Below are positions 46,197 through 58,276 of a stretch of DNA of 64,000 bases, piece after piece. The notes beneath the pieces are model-generated. The model had not been told where the DNA came from. It ran no database searches and worked only from the letters and a program-made list of their open reading frames with translations. A program made the position numbers and the translations under genes. The number at the start of each line of letters is the position of its first letter. Position 1 is the first letter of the stretch. The DNA comes from Rutidosis leptorrhynchoides (Eukaryota > Streptophyta > Magnoliopsida > Asterales > Asteraceae), in NCBI RefSeq assembly GCF_046630445.1, contig NC_092338.1, positions 225,744,501 to 225,808,500 on the forward strand, written 5' to 3'.

Positions 46197-46410
46197 TAGT
46201 AATCCGAAACCACACGAGATTACTATCTTCACAACATCGAGGTTGGCCGAACTACACGAGCCTTAGTAATCCGAAACCACACGAGATTACTACCTCAATA
46301 GGATGACCGAACTACACGAGTCACCATGAATCCGAACTACACGAGATTCATTTGATAAGATGACCGAAACCACACGCGTCATCGTGAATCCGAAACCACA
46401 CGCGATTCAC
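46197..46410 (-). repeat. Hairpin array with constant loops and changing stems (LTR copy)
   Basis: Successive stems: TAGTAAT/ATTACTA (46197-46225, again 46264-46292), TGAC/GTCA (46304-46323), ATGAAT/ATTCAT (46326-46351), GATGAC/GTCATC (46359-46383), GTGAAT/ATTCAC (46384-46410). The loops are variants of only two sequences, CCGAAACCACACGAG and CGAACTACACGA. Both arms of a stem change together from unit to unit. The other LTR carries the same array at 52361-52574. Confidence 0.85.
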
Positions 46411-47782
46411 TTCTCCAACTCAAACCCACGGTCACGGGATTATATAATCCACCACATCGGGGCCACAACATCCAAATCACAATCACGTGTGATAATGTAC
46501 ACACGAACGTGTACTTCGCCAAAGATGGTCAACCAAAACGCACAACCGTGCCAATTGGACTTATACAAAAGTCCATCAAGTCCACCTACATGTGAAGTGA
46601 GCTCTATAGCCGAGAATCACTTCACCCGACCCGCACCCATCCTACACATACATATGTACATAGGATAATATCACTCACCTTGAAGTCTTGAAGAAAGCTT
46701 CCAAGTAATCCGCAACTCGCCAATGGAAAATACCTATTCCATTATCACAATTACAACAATACAATTAGGATGGATTTACAAACCAACCCAATTCAACACT
46801 TAGTGCAATTTCGACCCAATTGCACTTCCAAGCACAAACCGTGCCCGAACTAACCAATAATCACTAACACAAATGAGAATGGTCCTAATAAGCCAATTAA
46901 ACCCGAACTCAAGTGTCAAACACGTGTCATACCCATTTAGACACTTAAACCCTAATTTTGACCCATAAAGGTCAAAATCTCGTCCTTTATAAGTTTTGAC
47001 ACCAAAACACATTTAACACGGTTTAATATTCCAACTTAATCCATTTTAAGTTCATAAACCTCATTAAGTCACCAAATGGGTCATAATCACCACCAAACCC
47101 TAATTTGACCCAAAGTCAAAGTTAGTCAATCAAATAACCCTAAATAGGTTTCAACACTTCCATAATCACTAATCCAAGTGATTAAACTCATAATCAAAGC
47201 CTAATCAAGGCCAAACCGTCATCCAACCCAAAACCCGCCAAGTGACAAGAATAACTAGTCACCATAAACCCAGTTCATCACCTAAGTGGGTTACTCAACA
47301 AATTAACTCAAAACCCTAAATTGAATATCAAGTCACAAGAATGAAATTCGGAGTTTGAGCTTACCAATACTATCACCGTGTAGCCGAGAACGAAGGGAAC
47401 AACTTTAAAACCCGAGACTTTGAACGATTCGAGCTTCTTCCTCACCAAAACCTCCAATCTCTCTCTAAACTCTTACTCTCTCTCAAAAATGGATGAAGAT
47501 GATGAGTGGATGTGAATGGGATCCAAAACTGATCCAAACTAGCTCATAAGCCTCACAAATCCGGCCTCAAGTGAAATTACCCATTTGCCCTTCATTTAAA
47601 CCAATTAAGAAAACAAGGGATTCTGTCAGCAGCAAACGGCGCGGCGCGCCGAATCCCCGCGCGGCGCGCGACCTAACTGAAACAGATTCTTTTGCATTTT
47701 AAACTTTATATAAATAATCCGCGAAACCCAATCCCAAACGTCTTAATACACAAACAAGCAAGATAAATATTCGGGTCTTACA

Positions 47783-47796
47783 ACTCTCCCCCACTT
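47783..47796 (-). promoter_or_regulatory. Polypurine tract of the gag-only element
   Basis: The minus strand reads AAGTGGGGGAGAGT directly before the LTR start TGTAAGACCC. Confidence 0.85.
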
Positions 47797-48383
47797 AAAC
47801 TCGATCACGTCCTCGTGATCCTCATCACTTAACCAAGTGGACCTCACCCTACGGTCCTCGACATAAGTCCCAATCCGACTTTCCTAAGCAATTCCTTCCC
47901 AACGAATCGCCTTCCACAACTAAATCGTCACCCGCGATTTATTCAAATCACCATCCGAGCACTAAAACCATGCTCATTCCCTAACATCGGGAAAACTCAA
48001 CCAATCTCATACCGAGATATCAATCCCTTAGCGTACTATTACCGAGTACAACGCTAAAAGCAACCAAGTCTCAACCTAAGGTCAACAACCAGAAACGATG
48101 AAGAACGAACCAAACGAATCCTTACGGACAACACCAACCACTAACATCCCTTGTAGTGCGCAATACGACCAAAGCGCAACTACCGTAACATCATAACAAA
48201 CGGCTAAAACCGATAACGTCCAAAACGATGATGGCAACGCTAAACCAAGGTGTACAAAATCGACTTTCGTCACACCCGTAACAACATGTGAGCGAAACAC
48301 GGCTATCGCATCACTAATCACACAACATGGTCCTCACGACCCCACCATCGGTGTATAAAACAACCGACAGATCACACAACACG
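47797..48383 (-). other. Non-coding internal region built of consecutive short foldbacks
   Basis: No coding sequence. In the first 270 bases, foldbacks follow one another almost without gaps: GATCACG/CGTGATC, CACTT/AAGTG, GGACC/GGTCC, AAGTC/GACTT, TAAATCG/CGATTTA, GAGCA/TGCTC, TTCCC/GGGAA, ATCTC/GAGAT, TTAGCGT/ACGCTAA, with loops of 4-14 bases. Confidence 0.6.
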
Positions 48384-48820
48384 AAGGCTGGCCGAAAACA
48401 CACGCGCCTTAGTGAATCCGAACTACACGCGACTCACTACCTTCACCACAACAACAATCGGGAATGGCCGAACTACACGCGCCATAGTGAATCCGAACTA
48501 CACGAGAGTCACTATCCCGGAGGAATGACCGAACTACACGAGTCATTTGTGAATCCGAACTACACGAGACTCACTCCTCAATACAATGACCGAAACCACA
48601 CGAGTCATTTGTGAATCCGAACTACACGAGATTCACTTCCACAACATCGAGGTTGGCCGAACTACACGAGCCTTAGTAATCCGAAACCACACGAGATTAC
48701 TACCTCAATAAGATGACCGAACTACACGAGTCACCATGAATCCGAACTACACGAGATTCATTTGATAAGATGACCGAAACCACACGCGTCATCGTGAATC
48801 CGAAAACACACGCGATTCAC
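48384..48820 (-). repeat. Hairpin array with constant loops and changing stems (internal copy)
   Basis: Stems include AAGGC/GCCTT (48384-48410), ATGGC/GCCAT (48464-48485), TAGTGA/TCACTA (48485-48514), AATGAC/GTCATT (48524-48547 and 48585-48609) and GTGAAT/ATTCAC (48611-48636). From about 48640 on, the array repeats that of the LTR almost exactly, pointing to a copy event between LTR and internal region. Confidence 0.85.
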
Positions 48821-48826
48821 AACCAT

Positions 48827-49076
48827 GATGAAGTCAGCGGACCCGAAGATCATGCTTCACCAATCTCAACACCGGATGAAGTCAGCGGACCCGAAGATCA
48901 TGCTTCACCGATCACGTACTCCCATGATGAAGTCAGCGGACCCTAAAGATCATGCTTCATCAATCAACCATACCATAACGAAGTCAGCGGACCCGAAGAT
49001 CATGCTTCATTAATCATCAATACCACGATGAAGTCAGCGGACCCTAAAGATCATGCTTCATCGATCACATACGCAC
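48827..49076 (-). repeat. Five tandem units of about 50 bp with changing stems
   Basis: Units start near 48827, 48875, 48926, 48977 and 49027. Each has the constant core GTCAGCGGACCC, then AAGATCATGCTTCA. The words on either side pair with each other and differ between units, for example CGATGAAG/CTTCATCG in the fifth and TGATGAAG/CTTCATCA in the third. Confidence 0.8.
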
Positions 49077-50159
49077 TTTCGGCCTCAAACAACGAGTAGT
49101 GCAACATCGCGCCCTGCTGCACTATAGTGAATCCTAACGGATACCACTAACCATCCCCACAATCGAGCAAGAACCACCTATATCAAACATAGGTACCAAA
49201 CAATGATTCCCCAACAGAGAATCCGACACACACCTCCCTTAACCGAAGGATTTCACCTTGCTCACTAAACACGTCCATTATCTCTCAACGAGATTTACCA
49301 CATTACCACCTCAGTGGTAATTCCAATCCAATATCATAAGTACATTTTAACCAAAATTGTACTCTACCACAAGTTGACCAAACTAGGTCTCGACGAAATT
49401 TCCGGATCTACCAAAAACATCATCCGAAATATCACACTAAAACTTCCTCGTGCGGAAATGCGACTCCCCCTCTTGGAACCACGTTCCTATATCACACTCG
49501 TACAACCGTACAATGCTACCAAAGGTAGACTTTACCAACGATTGGGTACACACGACCCATCACTACACCTTGCTCCAACCTTGAGCATACGAAGGATTTC
49601 AAACAATCCTTAAACATTTCGAACGAAAAGTGTACCACGCATTACACAAACTACACCCTCGCAATCATCCAATTACTATAGTTGTCAATTTCACCGAGTC
49701 ACTCGTGTACTTAAGGGTTCCTCCCGGTACCCTAAGTACAATGTAACTACAACACAATCGGAGTCGACACCACGCTAGTAGGTATAAAAGAGGCACCTAA
49801 TGTCGCGTCATAAAGACTCCATTACCAACACACATCGAGATTTTAAACACTCGATCTCAAAGGTTCCAATCACCCGACGAACCTCGTGGTTCATCAACTT
49901 CAACACACAAGCGAACACGCGCTTAACAATCGAACACCAAAACCATTTCCGTGGCTTGGTAGAAACATACCCCAAATACTAAGGAATGCTTGGTTGCACC
50001 AAGTCTTACGCCCTTCGCCCGACAATCAAACATCACCTTAGGGTACTTCCATTAGGAACGTCACCCATAGCATAACATGCACAACAAAGGCATACAACTC
50101 AAACTCAACCGGCATTTTATAAATAATCAAAAGACCTATTTATTAAAATGAAGCGTACC
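49077..50159 (-). other. Non-coding internal region between hairpin arrays and gag
   Basis: No coding sequence is supported and no pol remnant was recognised. Foldbacks are frequent: GTACTTAAGGGT with ACCCTAAGTAC (about 49707-49741), AAGGATT/AATCCTT (about 49591-49611), ATCGAG/CTCGAT (about 49834-49855), CTTGGT/ACCAAG (about 49988-50003). Confidence 0.55.
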
Positions 50160-51101
50160 TTAACGTCTCCTCGCCGCACCCGTCCCCGCTAACTTGGGAC
50201 ATTCCGACTTACGATGTCCTTCCTTTTGGCAATTGAAGCACACCATACTACCACCCTTTGGTACCGAACATTCCCAAGACTTGTGACCCCTTACGCCACA
50301 ATTGTAACACCTAGCCGCACTAGAATCCGATATACCCGTTCGCGTACCACCCGTGCTCACACTCGGACCCTTAGTCCTCTTACTCGGAGCACCATAAGAA
50401 ACAACTCTTCTCTCACTTGAAGATTCACCCCTCTTCGATCGTGAATACGACTCGAAACCTCTAGCCAAGTCGAATAATTCCGAAAACGATTTCGCTTGAC
50501 CCCGACTAATCTTACCCTTCAAGTCATCATTCAAGGTCCGATAGAAATCCCCCATTAACAAACGATCATTTCCCAAATACTCCGGACAAAAACGAGCCTT
50601 CGCCATAAAGGTCGTCTTAAGAGTACTCAAATCCATAGATCCTTGTCGCAAATTTCGCAACTCATTACGCAATTCCCACAAATCGGCCGAAGTCCGGAAC
50701 TCCTCAAAGAATTCTTCCTTAAACTCGTCCCATGATAAGGCCATAAACGTCTCACCACCGACAAGATCAATCTTACCATCCAACCAATCCCTTGCCCTAC
50801 CCCGCAACAAACTCGTAGCGAGTCTTGTCTTCCTCTCGGGAGGGCAATCAATAGTACGAAAACACCCTTCGACATCCGAAATCCATGTTGTGCTCACCAA
50901 AGGATCCGGTTTCCCGTCATACATCGGGGGTTTAGTCCTCATGAAGCTCTTAAGATAACGCTCCATTTCACCACTACTTTGAAGTTCGGAATACTTCCTC
51001 TCCATTCTTTCTTCCAACGCACCCATTTGCTCCGCAACGGCGGCCGCAACTCTAGCGTTAACCTCCGCGTTGTTCGTATCGATCCCACTTCCCGTCGCCA
51101 T
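50160..51101 (-). CDS. Gag protein of the young gag-only element
   Basis: 313 residues, MATGSGIDTNNAEV to GTGAARRR. Order: N-terminal helix likely to coil (about 15-45), retrotransposon gag domain (about 55-215, with WISDVEGCF, RARDWLDG and WDEFKEEFFEEF), a basic Ser-rich linker (about 220-270), and two CCHC zinc knuckles, CYNCGVRGHKSWEC and CFNCQKEGHRKSEC (about 268-305), that would bind RNA. Its frame is uninterrupted, and the stop comes shortly after the second knuckle, where an autonomous element would go on to protease. Gag would build particles; copying and integration would need a partner element. The sequence fits Ty3/gypsy Gag and is different from both other gags in this window. Confidence 0.85.
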   Translation of the reverse strand: MATGSGIDTNNAEVNARVAAAVAEQMGALEERMERKYSELQSSGEMERYLKSFMRTKPPMYDGKPDPLVSTTWISDVEGCFRTIDCPPERKTRLATSLLRGRARDWLDGKIDLVGGETFMALSWDEFKEEFFEEFRTSADLWELRNELRNLRQGSMDLSTLKTTFMAKARFCPEYLGNDRLLMGDFYRTLNDDLKGKISRGQAKSFSELFDLARGFESYSRSKRGESSSERRVVSYGAPSKRTKGPSVSTGGTRTGISDSSAARCYNCGVRGHKSWECSVPKGGSMVCFNCQKEGHRKSECPKLAGTGAARRR

Positions 51102-51526
51102 TCTAAGGAATGCAAAGCGATTAGATCACGAACGTATAAGTAAACACGCACAACCCCGACCCATCTTGCTAAGCACTCGTCGTACATCACTCGTTAGACA
51201 CGATTTGCACCCGTAATAAGGTCTGCAAGTTCTTATTACGCACACACGCCGCATCGACTTGTTAGTACAACGACCGCCTCGCTCGATGATATAAACAAAC
51301 ACAACCAAAATTCTACGCGGTACAAACACACGCGAGTATTATTATCACAACACAACAACATATTAATAATATCCGCATTACTAATATAAACGTTAGTCAA
51401 CCTATAGCCAAGGCACTAACCAAACCCATTCCGACCCGTAATCCTACAAGTCCCGCAACAATTTAAGCACACACAAAAGTCTAAGTCTAGGCACCTATCT
51501 CAAGTCACCTAAATCCCTTAGACCAT
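51102..51526 (-). other. Leader of the gag-only element
   Basis: An untranslated leader of about 425 bases between primer site and gag, with no frame of note. Confidence 0.6.
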
Positions 51527-51538
51527 GCTCTGATACCA
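51527..51538 (-). promoter_or_regulatory. Primer binding site of the gag-only element (initiator tRNA-Met)
   Basis: The minus strand reads TGGTATCAGAGC two bases after the LTR end. Confidence 0.85.
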
Positions 51539-51540
51539 CT

Positions 51541-53946
51541 TGTAACAACCCAAACCAAACCACGACAATTCCCGTTAAATTTTACAACAAAAAAAAAAAT
51601 TTCTGGTGCAGTTCATCCGCGCGGCGCGCCAGGTGGGCGCGCGGCGCGCCAAATCACCTGGACAGCCCGCTGTCCCCGGAAGTCAATTTAACGAAAATGT
51701 TTGACTAGTTCCCGACGCATTTAGCCAAAACGATTTTAACCGTACATTAATATATGTAAAACTAGCACATAACTAAGGTTTGAGCGAGTTTTACAAAGTG
51801 GGGCCCACACGTGCCCAAATTACCCCTTAAGTATAAAAATACAATTTTAAACCATAAGACTCTTAATACAAAACAAAGCCGAGCATGGCGATTGGGGATA
51901 CACTACCCAATCCTAATAAATCCAAAAGCAAGCCTTCTACGCAAACTATGCAATTCCTCAAATCCTCGCGCTTACCCGAGCCACCATCCGCATGCAATCT
52001 ATAAAAAGAGTCAACAACGAGAGGGTAAGCTAACGCTTAGTGAATGATAATATACTACATACATATATATGTATAAAATGAATACGCCACACAAACAAAT
52101 ACCGCATACCGTAGCATCCAAATATAAAGCAACTACACTAAGCATACCGTACAATCTCTAAGCATCAAGCTAAAGGTACAACAACAAATATGAGTCCACC
52201 AACGACAAAGTGAACATCTCCAAATGGCTACACCCGGAGGGTTAGCTACAACACAACAATACATTAATATATATAACAATATAAACGAACAAGGTTAACA
52301 CCTTAACCCAATACCGAGAACCAAATGCCACAATGAAGATTGGCCGAACTACACGAGCCTTAGTAATCCGAAACCACACGAGATTACTATCTTCACAACA
52401 TCGAGGTTGGCCGAACTACACGAGCCTTAGTAATCCGAAACCACACGAGATTACTACCTCAATAGGATGACCGAACTACACGAGTCACCATGAATCCGAA
52501 CTACACGAGATTCATTTGATAAGATGACCGAAACCACACGCGTCATCGTGAATCCGAAACCACACGCGATTCACTTCTCCAACTCAAACCCACGGTCACG
52601 GGATTATATAATCCACCACATCGGGGCCACAACATCCAAATCACAATCACGTGTGATAATGTACACACGAACGTGTACTTCGCCAAAGATGGTCAACCAA
52701 AACGCACAACCGTGCCAATTGGACTTATACAAAAGTCCATCAAGTCCACCTACATGTGAAGTGAGCTCTATAGCCGAGAATCACTTCACCCGACCCGCAC
52801 CCATCCTACACATACATATGTACATAGGATAATATCACTCACCTTGAAGTCTTGAAGAAAGCTTCCAAGTAATCCGCAACTCGCCAATGGAAAATACCTA
52901 TTCCATTATCACAATTACAACAATACAATTAGGATGGATTTACAAACCAACCCAATTCAACACTTAGTGCAATTTCGACCCAATTGCACTTCCAAGCACA
53001 AACCGTGCCCGAACTAACCAATAATCACTAACACAAATGAGAATGGTCCTAATAAGCCAATTAAACCCGAACTCAAGTGTCAAACACGTGTCATACCCAT
53101 TTAGACACTTAAACCCTAATTTTGACCCATAAAGGTCAAAATCTCGTCCTTTATAAGTTTTGACACCAAAACACATTTAACACGGTTTAATATTCCAACT
53201 TAATCCATTTTAAGTTCATAAACCTCATTAAGTCACCAAATGGGTCATAATCACCACCAAACCCTAATTTGACCCAAAGTCAAAGTTAGTCAATCAAATA
53301 ACCCTAAATAGGTTTCAACACTTCCATAATCACTAATCCAAGTGATTAAACTCATAATCAAAGCCTAATCAAGGCCAAACCGTCATCCAACCCAAAACCC
53401 GCCAAGTGACAAGAATAACTAGTCACCATAAACCCAGTTCATCACCTAAGTGGGTTACTCAACAAATTAACTCAAAACCCTAAATTGAATATCAAGTCAC
53501 AAGAATGAAATTCGGAGTTTGAGCTTACCAATACTATCACCGTGTAGCCGAGAACGAAGGGAACAACTTTAAAACCCGAGACTTTGAACGATTCGAGCTT
53601 CTTCCTCACCAAAACCTCCAATCTCTCTCTAAACTCTTACTCTCTCTCAAAAATGGATGAAGATGATGAGTGGATGTGAATGGGATCCAAAACTGATCCA
53701 AACTAGCTCATAAGCCTCACAAATCCGGCCTCAAGTGAAATTACCCATTTGCCCTTCATTTAAACCAATTAAGAAAACAAGGGATTCTGTCAGCAGCAAA
53801 CGGCGCGGCGCGCCGAATCCCCGCGCGGCGCGCGACCTAACTGAAACAGATTCTTTTGCATTTTAAACTTTATATAAATAATCCGCGAAACCCAATCCCA
53901 AACGTCTTAATACACAAACAAGCAAGATAAATATTCGGGTCTTACA
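51541..53946 (-). repeat. 5' LTR of the gag-only element (2406 bp)
   Basis: Same length as the 3' LTR and the same sequence at every place I compared, including the A-run near 51589 and the hairpin array at 52361-52574. The insertion is therefore recent. Confidence 0.92.
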
Positions 53947-55001
53947 ATATATAAGAATATGAATTAACTAGTGGATATAAAGTTGAATAAAGTTATTGAA
54001 ACAGTGCGAAATATTAATCACTTGTTTGAAAGGAATGTGTAACAAACAAATAATCACTCACACGGATCTAACTTAAAATAATAATATAATATTAATAATA
54101 ATTAATAAAAAAATAATAATTATAATCATATATAAGTCAAAAGAAGGAATCGTTTGATTTCAAATGAAATAGTTAAGCAGCCATTGAATTGGCATCTTCT
54201 ACCGACGATTTATCCGGATAGCTATATCGTGTCCATTGCTTAAACAGTTAACGTATAAAAGTGTCCCTAAAAATCACAAATTTTTAGATTAAATATATTT
54301 AATTATTTCAGTCATTTACTGATTAGAACCTGATCAAAAAGGTTCGATAATTATTTATTTTCAGTTCCAATTAACATGTACGGAGTACTAAAAAATAAAA
54401 ATATATTTAACAAATCTTTAATCTTCGAAATCAATTTACAGTTCAACTTTTATTTCAATACTTCATGAATATGTACTATATCTATATTAAAAGTAACAAA
54501 ACGTCAACCGAGTGTTACTGACGTTTACTAGTTAAGCTCGAAATTATTTATTTTTAATATATTCTCTTTCTATATATAAACAGTTTTTAAAATAGCAAGT
54601 TTAATTACTAAAACAAATATATTATATATTTTTTTAAAAAATAGATTTAATATAACTTTATATATTTTCAAGTAATATTTATATACATAATCATATATAT
54701 CTATTTATTTATAAATATAGTTTCCATTACATCGCATATTATTTTACATATTTAATTATAACAATCTAATCATATATTATTTCAATAATATCTCAAATTA
54801 TTATATATATATTTAAATATATATGTATCTATTTATAAATAGTTGTTCGTGAATCGTCGGGAATGGTCGAAGGTCAAGTGCATCAATGTAAACAGTTCTA
54901 AAATTTTTAAGACTCAATATTACAGACTTTGCTTATCATGTCGAGTTCATATTAAGATTAAGTTTAAATTCAATCGGAAATTTCCGGGTCGTCACAATAT
55001 G

Positions 55002-55364
55002 TACATAAAATATTATTCTTAATGATCGATTTTAAACTACTTTTTAGGGGCTAATGTTTGATATTTTATCGATTATTTGTAAATTGAAGTTAAAATAATT
55101 CCAAAGGACGGGCTCATAATCTATGTGTTAGTATCCAATAATAATGTTTTCAATACAAATGTTAGCAGTAATAAAGATTTTTTTATTGTAATCGTAGTAT
55201 ACATTTAATATAAGATCAATATTAACGTTATCGATTACTAATTTATACAAATATCGTGTAACGCACGAGCTCATAAAATGTGTGTATATATAATACTTAT
55301 ACTTACATATAAAAATTAATATAAACATAATCATATATAAACTTATATATAAATTTATTTAACC
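55002..55364. other. AT-rich right flank of family B
   Basis: No coding sequence or repeat family is recognised. Confidence 0.5.
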
Positions 55365-55470
55365 TAGGGGTGTCGAGGAACCCCTCAGACCTTGAGGTCA
55401 TGGGTCGAGACATATTTAGAACATTAATCGCGTAAATTATGTAAGGTGTGTGATTTTGTTGTTCTAAAAA
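55365..55470 (+). repeat. Possible degenerate tRNA-derived SINE
   Basis: GGGGTGTCGAGGAACCCCTC followed by GACCTTGAGGTCATGGGTCG recalls the head of plant tRNA-derived SINEs, in which GAGGTC precedes the B-box GGGTTCGAGTC. The boxes are degenerate and the tail is unclear. Confidence 0.3.
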
Positions 55471-56299
55471 AATGTATAAAACATTTATATATATTTATAT
55501 ATAAACATATATAAGGATATACTTTATAGTAACTAATTATAAATTTTATAGTATATAACTATAAACTTAAGCGGAGATGTTACTTTCACCATTAATTTTA
55601 CCTGTTCCACTCATTTCAAGTTTTGTTTTTTTCTAAAATATCTATCTATTGATAAATTATAATAAAAAGTTTTTAACAAATTTGTGTAAAACTATCATTA
55701 AAGGTATTTTAGACAAAGTGCAACAACTAAAACTCTAAAACACATAGTGGAAATATCAATTCTCGTAACTTAAACATAATCTTTTATTTTTATATACTTA
55801 TATGGGATGAAAATAATACGGAGCAAATGTTTTATTTTTGACCAAGTAAACTTGGAAACAAGTCATATCACACATATATATATATATATATATATTTTAT
55901 ATCTCCACCCCTTACAAACCATGTGGCTTTTTGCCACTTGTCACACAGCCATTCCCTCACCCTCCAACCAACCATTTGTCATGCTCTTATTGGTCTTTTC
56001 AATCACACATGTCCCACACCAACCTAATGACATGTGGCATCAGAAAAAAACATTCAGAGTCAAAAAATCATCGCTGAAAGAAAAAAAAACCCACACAATA
56101 CGCCGATCAAACGATCGATCAAACGATTTTATAATCCAGATTTTTTTTTTCATCTGGATCATCTCCCTTCCAGTCCGGCTACAGAAATCACGTAACCCCA
56201 ACTGATCTTCATCTCTCAATTTCATCTTTTCAAATTCAAAATCACAGTCAATTGAAACCGCCAACTGATCTTCATCTCCTGTGATGGATAAGTAATTAG
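55471..56299 (+). other. Unique sequence, possible promoter region
   Basis: AT-rich up to about 55880 with a short (TA)n run (55874-55894). CT-rich and coding-like composition from about 55905, with no clear frame. Confidence 0.3.
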
Positions 56300-58169
56300 G
56301 GTACAATCGATTGAGTATTTAGGGTACAAATCAGGGTTTCAGGCGGTTGACCTAAAAACATTTTCCATCACCTCCTTCAGTCGATTTCAGCAATGGAAGA
56401 TATAGGGTGAAAATTAGGGTTTGAGGCGATAAATGTCAATTCGTCTTCCATCGTCTCTCTCTGTTGATTAGCGGGTCATAAAGATTATTAAGGTATGAAT
56501 CGTCTTCCTTTCTTTTATATTTCTGATTTTGTACTATCTTTTCCATTTGTTCCTGATATGGTACAAAATCTCCGTTACTTAATCGATTGTCATTTTGTAT
56601 CTTCTTTTTAAGTTGATGATGATATACTTATAGGGTTAGTCTTAATAATCTCAAACATGGAAGCTTGAACCTTTGACTTTATCAATGGTGCCAATTCAAG
56701 TTCATACACGTCTCAATATCAGTTCACGTTTTAACGATTATTTACATTTGATAGTGGTAGAGGTTGTTTTGCTTCAGTTCACGTCTCATTTTGTTTTTCT
56801 TTTTTTCTGGTCAGGGTTTATATTTTTACTAGGCGTTGTCATTATTTAATAATTTTAATGAGCAGCTAATATGAAATAAAAAAAATGAGTTTTAATTATA
56901 CAGATTTGTTGTATTATACAGTATGTTGAGGACATATCCAACTTTAGTCAGTTCTTTAATCTGGTGAACTATCACCACATCTTTAATATATGGTGATTTC
57001 AATATTATCCGAGTCTATAATCAATTTTAATAGTATCTGAGTCTATAATCGATTTTTAAAAATCTGTCGGTGTCTTTCTGAACCAAAATTGTTTGGTTGA
57101 GAAATTTGGGAGTAGATTTTTTTTTTATAGAACTGAGGAGATTGAAGGTTGCTACTGATTGGGCTGATGATAGTGCTATGGGTGAACTTGCTATAGCTGG
57201 TCATGTAAGTTTCCCTTTTTTGTGTATTTTTTGGTAAAATTTATATGATGAATATACTACTATTTTAGTAGTTTGCTGTAGATATACTCATGTACCTGAG
57301 GTATTTGTAGATTGTCATGACAAAAATTAAATTAAACAAAAGTGGCTAAATGGGCATGTTGGTGACGATTGTCGGGTCATAACAGGGAGTTTTTGTTTGT
57401 CGTGAGATGTTTTAATACTACATTTTGCTCAATGCTTTTGGAATTTGTCAAAATTTGATGTATTGAATATGATTACAAGATCAATAATGTTAGAAGGTTA
57501 ACACAAGTAGTTAAGAATTAGAGCGAATAGGATGTTTTAGAAAATAATCTTTTTTTTCGATAACAGAAGGGAGGGGGCGGTGGAATTCAGGAAGGTAATG
57601 TGACAATTAAATTTGTTTGGAGACAAGTGTAGCTCTAATGGAACCTTTGTTTTCTAAGGCTGCTTCTACGGTTTAGATAAACGTTTTCATTGATCGTCTT
57701 GATGATCTAAATGGTCTTGAGTTATGTATGGCGCATCGAAAAAAATGACTCAGGTCTCCGCAGTCCATAAAAATCAAAAAGATCAAAACCTAAATGGTGT
57801 TTTCTAGAGACATAGACGTCACTGGATCATTCATGATTGCTTGCATAGTTACTAATGTCGTTGATCCTCATTTTTTACTGTGCTAGAAACTAGCAAAGAG
57901 CCACATGTGTCACACTGGTACAAAAGATAAACCACTGTGACCAAAAAATATATTTTCTCAATTCTCTTATTTACTTTTTTTAGTGTTTAGGTTTTTACAT
58001 ATACTATTAGGCATGGATTTGTTGGTCGTTTCAACTGATAAAACGACATGGTTGTATTTTTTTCTTAAATCTCTTTATTTTTATTTTATCTTTGTTAAAT
58101 ACATTTCATTCTCTTCAATGAATATGGACCACTAATCATATATATGATGATGATGATGTTAATATATCA

Positions 58170-58204
<35 letters not shown>

Positions 58205-58276
58205 TATTTTCAACTTCTTTTTGATTGTGTGTAGAGCTGCTGTTTGAATGGAGAATGTGTTGTGATAGGATTCTGA
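56300..58276 (+). pseudogene. Possible spliced gene fragment of unknown kind
   Basis: The 5'-UTR-like part (56300-56492) contains TTAGGGTTTGAGGCG and ends in a good donor (AAG|GTATGAAT at 56493). An internal exon candidate at 57131-57204 has AG before it and GTAAGT after it, and one frame reads LKVATDWADDSAMGELAIAG. A terminal exon candidate (58235-58276) follows GTGTGTAG and continues in phase to a TGA (CCLNGECVVIGF). There is no conclusive start codon and I do not recognise the product. It could be a host gene remnant or a captured fragment; no transposon ends are visible. Confidence 0.25.
58172..58203. repeat. Homopolymer T(32)
   Basis: 32 consecutive T, directly before the last exon candidate. 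Confidence 0.95.

Noticed and set aside
45647-46668. Frames of 78 and 102 codons in the gag-only LTR (repeated at 51811-52832)
   Set aside because: They are identical only because the LTRs are identical; the longer one runs through the hairpin array and has no protein-like pattern.
48384-49076. CRISPR-like look of regularly spaced short repeats
   Set aside because: Plant nuclear context, repeats are imperfect hairpins with covarying arms, spacers are not unique inserts, no cas genes.
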